Positions 60,453 through 64,000 of a DNA stretch of 64,000 bases are shown here, piece by piece. Below the pieces are notes generated by a model. The model had not been told where the DNA came from. It saw nothing but the letters and a program-made list of their open reading frames with translations, and did not search any database. The first letter of the stretch is position 1; every line of letters begins with the position of its first letter. The translations under genes and the position numbers were made by a program. Source of the stretch: Streptomyces smyrnaeus (GTDB taxonomy: Bacteria > Actinomycetota > Actinomycetes > Streptomycetales > Streptomycetaceae); assembly GCF_017676345.1 (NCBI RefSeq), contig NZ_JAFFZM010000015.1:175084-239083 (forward strand). Direction: 5' to 3'.

Positions 60453-61505
60453 GTGAAGACTGAGACACAGCCGGCCACGGGCGGGCAGACGAGCGGGAAG
60501 CAGCCTTCCGGGCGAACGCGGACCAGCGGTGGACCGGCCTTCGCGCTCGCCATCATCCTGCCGCCCCGGTTCACTCCGGAGCGGGTGCGCAACGACCGCC
60601 GGTACCGGACGCTGGACAAGTACCGCTTCATCGTGGGCTTCCTGGCCCTGCCGCTGCTCTTCTACGCGGTGTTCGTGATCTCCCCGTTCCTCCAGGCGAT
60701 CTACTACTCGTTCACGGACTGGGCGGGCGGTGCCTCGGCGAACTTCGTCGGCGGCGACAACTATGTGAAGATGTGGAACGACGAGAAGTTCTGGGACTCC
60801 CTGCAGTCCAGCCTGCTGCTGCTGGTCGTCGTTCCGCTGATCACCCTGGTGCTGGGCATCTTCTTCGCCTACATGATCACCGCGGGCGGACGGCACCGCA
60901 GGGGCCAGGCGATCTCGGGCGTGGCGGGCTCCTCGATCTACAAGATCGTCTACTTCTTCCCGCAGGTGCTGTCCATCGCGCTGATCGCCGTGGTGTGGCA
61001 GCAGGTCTACAGCTCGCGGAGCGGCCTGCTCAACGGTCTGCTCGGCTCCGTGGGACTGGAGGGCCTCGAACAGCGCTGGCTCGGCGGCGACTACAAGCTC
61101 GCCCTGTTCTCCACCATGGCGGTGATCGCCTGGAGCTTCGTCGGGTTCTACGTGGTGCTCTTCTCCGCCGCCATGGGTGCGATCCCCAAGGACGTCTACG
61201 AGGCCGCGTTGCTGGACGGTGCCGGGCGGGCCGCCACCTTCTTCCGGGTCACCTTGCCGCTGATCTGGGACACCGTGCGCACCGGCTGGGTCTACATGGG
61301 CATCCAGGCCCTGGACGCCTTCGCGGTGGTTTTGATCATGGTGCCGCCGCACGCGCTGAAGGTGACCCCCGTCTACCTCTACGAGCGGTTCCGGGAAGGC
61401 CAGTTCGGCTACGCCACGGCCATCGGTGTGGTGCTCCTCGTGCTGAGCATGATCTTCACGCTGATCGTGATGAGGATCGGACGCCGTGACCAGATCGAGT
61501 ACTGA
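60453..61505 (+). CDS. ngcF: N-acetylglucosamine/chitobiose ABC transporter, permease 1
   Basis: 350 residues: a hydrophilic N-terminal 50 residues, then six helices starting FIVGFLALPLLFYAVFVISPF. The permease EAA loop is YEAALLDGAGRAATFFRVTL. A MalF-type partner for NgcE and NgcG. It starts 42 bp after ngcE (GTG, GGAGCGGC upstream) in the same operon. Confidence 0.92.
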   Translation: MKTETQPATGGQTSGKQPSGRTRTSGGPAFALAIILPPRFTPERVRNDRRYRTLDKYRFIVGFLALPLLFYAVFVISPFLQAIYYSFTDWAGGASANFVGGDNYVKMWNDEKFWDSLQSSLLLLVVVPLITLVLGIFFAYMITAGGRHRRGQAISGVAGSSIYKIVYFFPQVLSIALIAVVWQQVYSSRSGLLNGLLGSVGLEGLEQRWLGGDYKLALFSTMAVIAWSFVGFYVVLFSAAMGAIPKDVYEAALLDGAGRAATFFRVTLPLIWDTVRTGWVYMGIQALDAFAVVLIMVPPHALKVTPVYLYERFREGQFGYATAIGVVLLVLSMIFTLIVMRIGRRDQIEY

Positions 61506-61518
61506 GAAGCGGGAAGCG

Positions 61519-62466
61519 ATGAGTGCCGAACCGATGCCCACCGACGCAGTCACCGACCAGCAGACCGCCTCCGCCACGTCCGGGTCCGAGCCGGCCGCCG
61601 GCCGTCGGGCCGCCGGAAGGAAGGACGGGGGCACCGGCGAACGCGGCGCGCTGAACGTCTTCTCGCACGCCTTTCTGATCGCCTGGGTCGTGATGGCGGC
61701 GGGGCCGCTGATCTGGGTGGCGATGACGGCCTTCCGGCCCACGGCGGACTTCCTCAACGACCCGATGGGGCTGCCCACCTCGATCCACTGGCAGAACTTC
61801 GCCAACGCCTGGACCGAGGCGAAGATCGGCCGGTACGCGTTCAACTCCCTGGTCATCCTGGCCGGCTCGCTGACCGGCACCATGCTGCTGGGCTCGATGG
61901 CCGCCTACGTCATCGCCCGTTTCACCTTCCCCGGCAACAGGTTCATCTTCCTGTTGTTCGCGGGCGGGATGATGTTCCCGGTGATCCTGGCGCTGATCCC
62001 GCTGTTCACGATCATGGACAACATGTCCCTGCTGGACACCCGGCCGGGGTTGATCATCGCCTACATCGCCTACTCGCTGCCGTTCACCACCTTCTTTTTG
62101 ACCTCGTTCTTCAGGACCCTGCCCAGCGGGGTCCAGGAGGCGGCGATGATCGACGGTGCCTCGCACACCCGGACCTTCTTCCAGGTGATGCTGCCGATGG
62201 CCAAGCCCGGGCTGGTGAGCATCGGCATCTTCAACTTCCTCGGTCAGTGGAACCAGTATCTGCTGCCGCTGCTGCTCAACAACGAGGACGAGAACAACTA
62301 CGTCCTGCCCCAGGGGCTGGCGGCGTTGACGGTCTCCCAGGGCTACGCGGGAGACTGGGGCGCCCTGTTCGCCGGGCTGACCATCGCCATGGTCCCGGTG
62401 CTGGTGGTCTATGCCGTCTTCCAGCGTCAGGTGCAGGCCGGGCTGACCGCCGGCGCCCTCAAATGA
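61519..62466 (+). CDS. ngcG: N-acetylglucosamine/chitobiose ABC transporter, permease 2
   Basis: 315 residues, MalG-type permease with six helices after a 45-residue Ala/Gly/Arg-rich hydrophilic start. The EAA loop is VQEAAMIDGASHTRTFFQVMLPMAKPG. It pairs with NgcF. ATG 61519 lies 13 bp after the ngcF stop with GAGAAGCGGGAAG upstream; an overlapping GTG at 61486 is less likely. Confidence 0.92.
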   Translation: MSAEPMPTDAVTDQQTASATSGSEPAAGRRAAGRKDGGTGERGALNVFSHAFLIAWVVMAAGPLIWVAMTAFRPTADFLNDPMGLPTSIHWQNFANAWTEAKIGRYAFNSLVILAGSLTGTMLLGSMAAYVIARFTFPGNRFIFLLFAGGMMFPVILALIPLFTIMDNMSLLDTRPGLIIAYIAYSLPFTTFFLTSFFRTLPSGVQEAAMIDGASHTRTFFQVMLPMAKPGLVSIGIFNFLGQWNQYLLPLLLNNEDENNYVLPQGLAALTVSQGYAGDWGALFAGLTIAMVPVLVVYAVFQRQVQAGLTAGALK

Positions 62467-62515
62467 GCCGCCGGGAACCGGCGGTGGCGGACGGTGATTT
62501 CAGGTTGGCCACGAA

Positions 62516-62531
62516 AGTGGCCTAGACCTGT
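62516..62531 (+). promoter_or_regulatory. DasR-type (dre) site upstream of the second binding protein
   Basis: AGTGGCCTAGACCTGT matches 13 of 16 bases of the DasR consensus and is nearly identical to the ngcE site. It lies 168 bp before the next gene; a possible -10 (TAGTCT) follows in the mid 62550s. The 232-bp gap otherwise shows no gene. Confidence 0.65.
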
Positions 62532-62698
62532 GCGGCGGAATATGCCGTGAGTAGTCTCTGCGCCGTAGCGGCACGGGGATCACCTCGCCAAGCAGTCGGG
62601 GCTCTCCTCGCCCGACGTTGCCTGGGGGATCCGGGTCGCGCCCGGAGTGACGTATCACCTGCGAGCAAGTCGACACCGATGTCGAAGGGTTGAGCAAC

Positions 62699-63958
62699 AT
62701 GAACAAGAGAGCAGTGGCGGCCGGTGCCGCGGCGCTCGCCATGGCACTGAGCGTCACCGCCTGTGGCGGTGACGACGGGGGCTCCGGGGACAAGAACACC
62801 ATCAAACTGGTGGCCGCCGACTACGGCGACAAGAAGTCCAACGCCTCCAAGATCTACTGGGACCAGGTCGTCAAGGACTTCGAGAAGAAGCACAAGGACA
62901 TCAAGGTCGACGTCCAGGTCATCAACTGGAACGACATCGACAAGCAGGTCAAGACGATGATCCAGAGCGGAAACGTTCCGGACCTGCTGCAGACCGGCGG
63001 TTACGCGGACAAGGTCGCCGACGACCTGCTCTACAAGGCCGACGACGTTCTCTCGCCCAAGACGAAGCAGAACCTCATTCCCTCCTTCGCCAAGGCCGGC
63101 GAGGTGGACGGCACCCAGTACGGCATCCCGTGGGTCTCCTCCTCCCGCGTGCTCTTCTACAACAAGGAGGTCTTCAAGAAGGCGGGCGTCAAGAACCCGC
63201 CGAAGACCTGGGACGAACTGGCCGACGCCGCCCAGAAGATAAAGAAGTCCAAGGCCGCCGACACCCCCTACGCACTGCCTCTCGGCCCCGAAGAGGCCCA
63301 GGGCGAGATGATGATGTGGGAGCTGGGCAACGGCGGTGGCTACACCGACGACAGCGGCAAGTACACCATCGACAGCAAGCAGAACGTCGAGACCTTCGAG
63401 TGGCTCCAGAAGAACCTGGTCAAGCCGGGGCTGACGTACGCCAACCCGGGCACCACCGACCGCAAGGAAGCCTTCGCGGACTTCGCCGCGGGCAAGGTCG
63501 GCATGCTCAACGGCCACCCGAGCCTCGTCCAGATGGCCAAGCAGGGCAAGGTCGACTACGGCGTCGTCACCATCCCCGGCAAGGAAGGCCCGCTGAAGTC
63601 GACGCTCGGTGTCGCCGACTGGATGATGGCCTTCAAGGACGGCGGCAAGCAGAAGCAGATCAAGACCTTCCTCGACTTCGTGTACACGAAGAAGATGCTG
63701 AAGTTCGATGAGATGTACAACTTCCCGCCGGTCACCCAGGACGCGCTCAAGACGATGCAGTCCAACGGCAAGCACGAGGACCTGAAGCCCTTCTTCGACG
63801 AGCTGGAGAACGCGAAGTTCTACCCGCTGGGCGACCCGTCCTGGGACATCGTCTCCGCCGAGATCAAGAAGACCGGTGGCAAGGCCGCCAAGGAGGACCC
63901 GAAGAAGGTCCTCGGCGATCTGCAGAAGAAGGCGGAAGAGGCCGCCGCCAACAAGTAG
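62699..63958 (+). CDS. Sugar ABC transporter binding lipoprotein
   Basis: 419 residues. Lipoprotein signal MNKRAVAAGAAALAMALSV with lipobox VTAC (Cys about 22). The mature protein is a family 1 solute-binding protein: KLVAADYGDKKSNASKIYWD, VQVINWNDIDKQVKTMIQSG, PDLLQTGGYADKVADDLL, GIPWVSSSRVLFYNKEVFKKAG. It is unusually Lys-rich. A DasR-type site upstream suggests an amino-sugar or related ligand; its permeases are presumably just beyond the window. ATG 62699 has GAAGGG upstream. Confidence 0.92.
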   Translation: MNKRAVAAGAAALAMALSVTACGGDDGGSGDKNTIKLVAADYGDKKSNASKIYWDQVVKDFEKKHKDIKVDVQVINWNDIDKQVKTMIQSGNVPDLLQTGGYADKVADDLLYKADDVLSPKTKQNLIPSFAKAGEVDGTQYGIPWVSSSRVLFYNKEVFKKAGVKNPPKTWDELADAAQKIKKSKAADTPYALPLGPEEAQGEMMMWELGNGGGYTDDSGKYTIDSKQNVETFEWLQKNLVKPGLTYANPGTTDRKEAFADFAAGKVGMLNGHPSLVQMAKQGKVDYGVVTIPGKEGPLKSTLGVADWMMAFKDGGKQKQIKTFLDFVYTKKMLKFDEMYNFPPVTQDALKTMQSNGKHEDLKPFFDELENAKFYPLGDPSWDIVSAEIKKTGGKAAKEDPKKVLGDLQKKAEEAAANK

Positions 63959-64000
63959 GCCCCGAACGTACTGGCTGGGGCCGCCATTGATTCCGCCGGA

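Overview
The window is very GC-rich chromosomal DNA with strong third-position G/C bias, many GTG starts, GTGA/ATGA translational overlaps, LLM/F420-type oxidoreductases, DUF397/DUF5753-type regulator pairs, PucR, PaaX and CGNR regulators and an N-acetylglucosamine NgcEFG-type transporter. Together these point to a Streptomyces. From memory, the block HTH-MurA / aconitase / NgcEFG resembles the SCO5998-SCO6007 part of the S. coelicolor chromosome. No tRNA, rRNA, CRISPR array, transposase or prophage was seen.

Layout. 1-4.4 kb: a PucR regulator (cut by the window edge) and a large membrane SpoIIE-type phosphatase/kinase sensor. 4.6-12.7 kb: a complete actinobacterial version of the E. coli yhf operon (yhfZ, yhfY, yhfU, yhfT, php, yhfS, yhfX, yhfW), followed by an aldo/keto reductase. 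This is the best candidate for an undescribed pathway here: two PLP enzymes, a phosphotriesterase-like hydrolase, a phosphopentomutase-like enzyme and a transporter, under a GntR-like regulator with two matching operator-like sites. 13.6-17.8 kb: small conserved genes and a membrane protein / PP2C phosphatase / MASE1 operon. 17.8-21.8 kb: arginine deiminase, ornithine carbamoyltransferase and an amino-acid permease; the permease has a TTA-containing, arginine-rich upstream reading frame spanning a hairpin. 21.9-27.4 kb: homocysteine methyltransferase, F420-type oxidoreductase, TetR, DUF6099, MazG and an AAA ATPase, plus two intergenic copies of a palindromic repeat family.

27.6-36.7 kb: a CoA-dependent aromatic-acid module (aryl-CoA ligase, two-domain monooxygenase/reductase, acyl-CoA dehydrogenase, enoyl-CoA hydratase, RidA-like protein, PaaX regulator), probably for anthranilate or salicylate. 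36.7-42 kb: a divergent CGNR/MFS pair sharing one palindrome, an amino-acid oxidase, and an ATPase/XRE/DUF397 regulator trio in which the ATPase gene carries a frameshift. 42-45.6 kb: a secreted-type locus with a DUF1023 alpha/beta hydrolase, a small partner, a cysteine-rich protein and a protein whose lipobox cysteine is lost. 45.7-51.8 kb: an HTH-MurA fusion, an APC permease and aconitase; two sites of the form TATCTC-N6-GAGATA and an iron box sit in their promoters. 51.9-55.1 kb: AzlCD, a diaminopropionate ammonia-lyase-like enzyme and a LysR regulator. 55.1-64 kb: a secreted GH92 alpha-mannosidase, NgcEFG and a second sugar-binding lipoprotein, with two DasR-type sites.

Regulatory DNA is unusually readable: several promoters put an inverted repeat directly on the -10 or start codon of an apparently leaderless gene (yhfZ, HTH-MurA, the CGNR/MFS pair). 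All family names come from reading motifs by eye; no searches were run.
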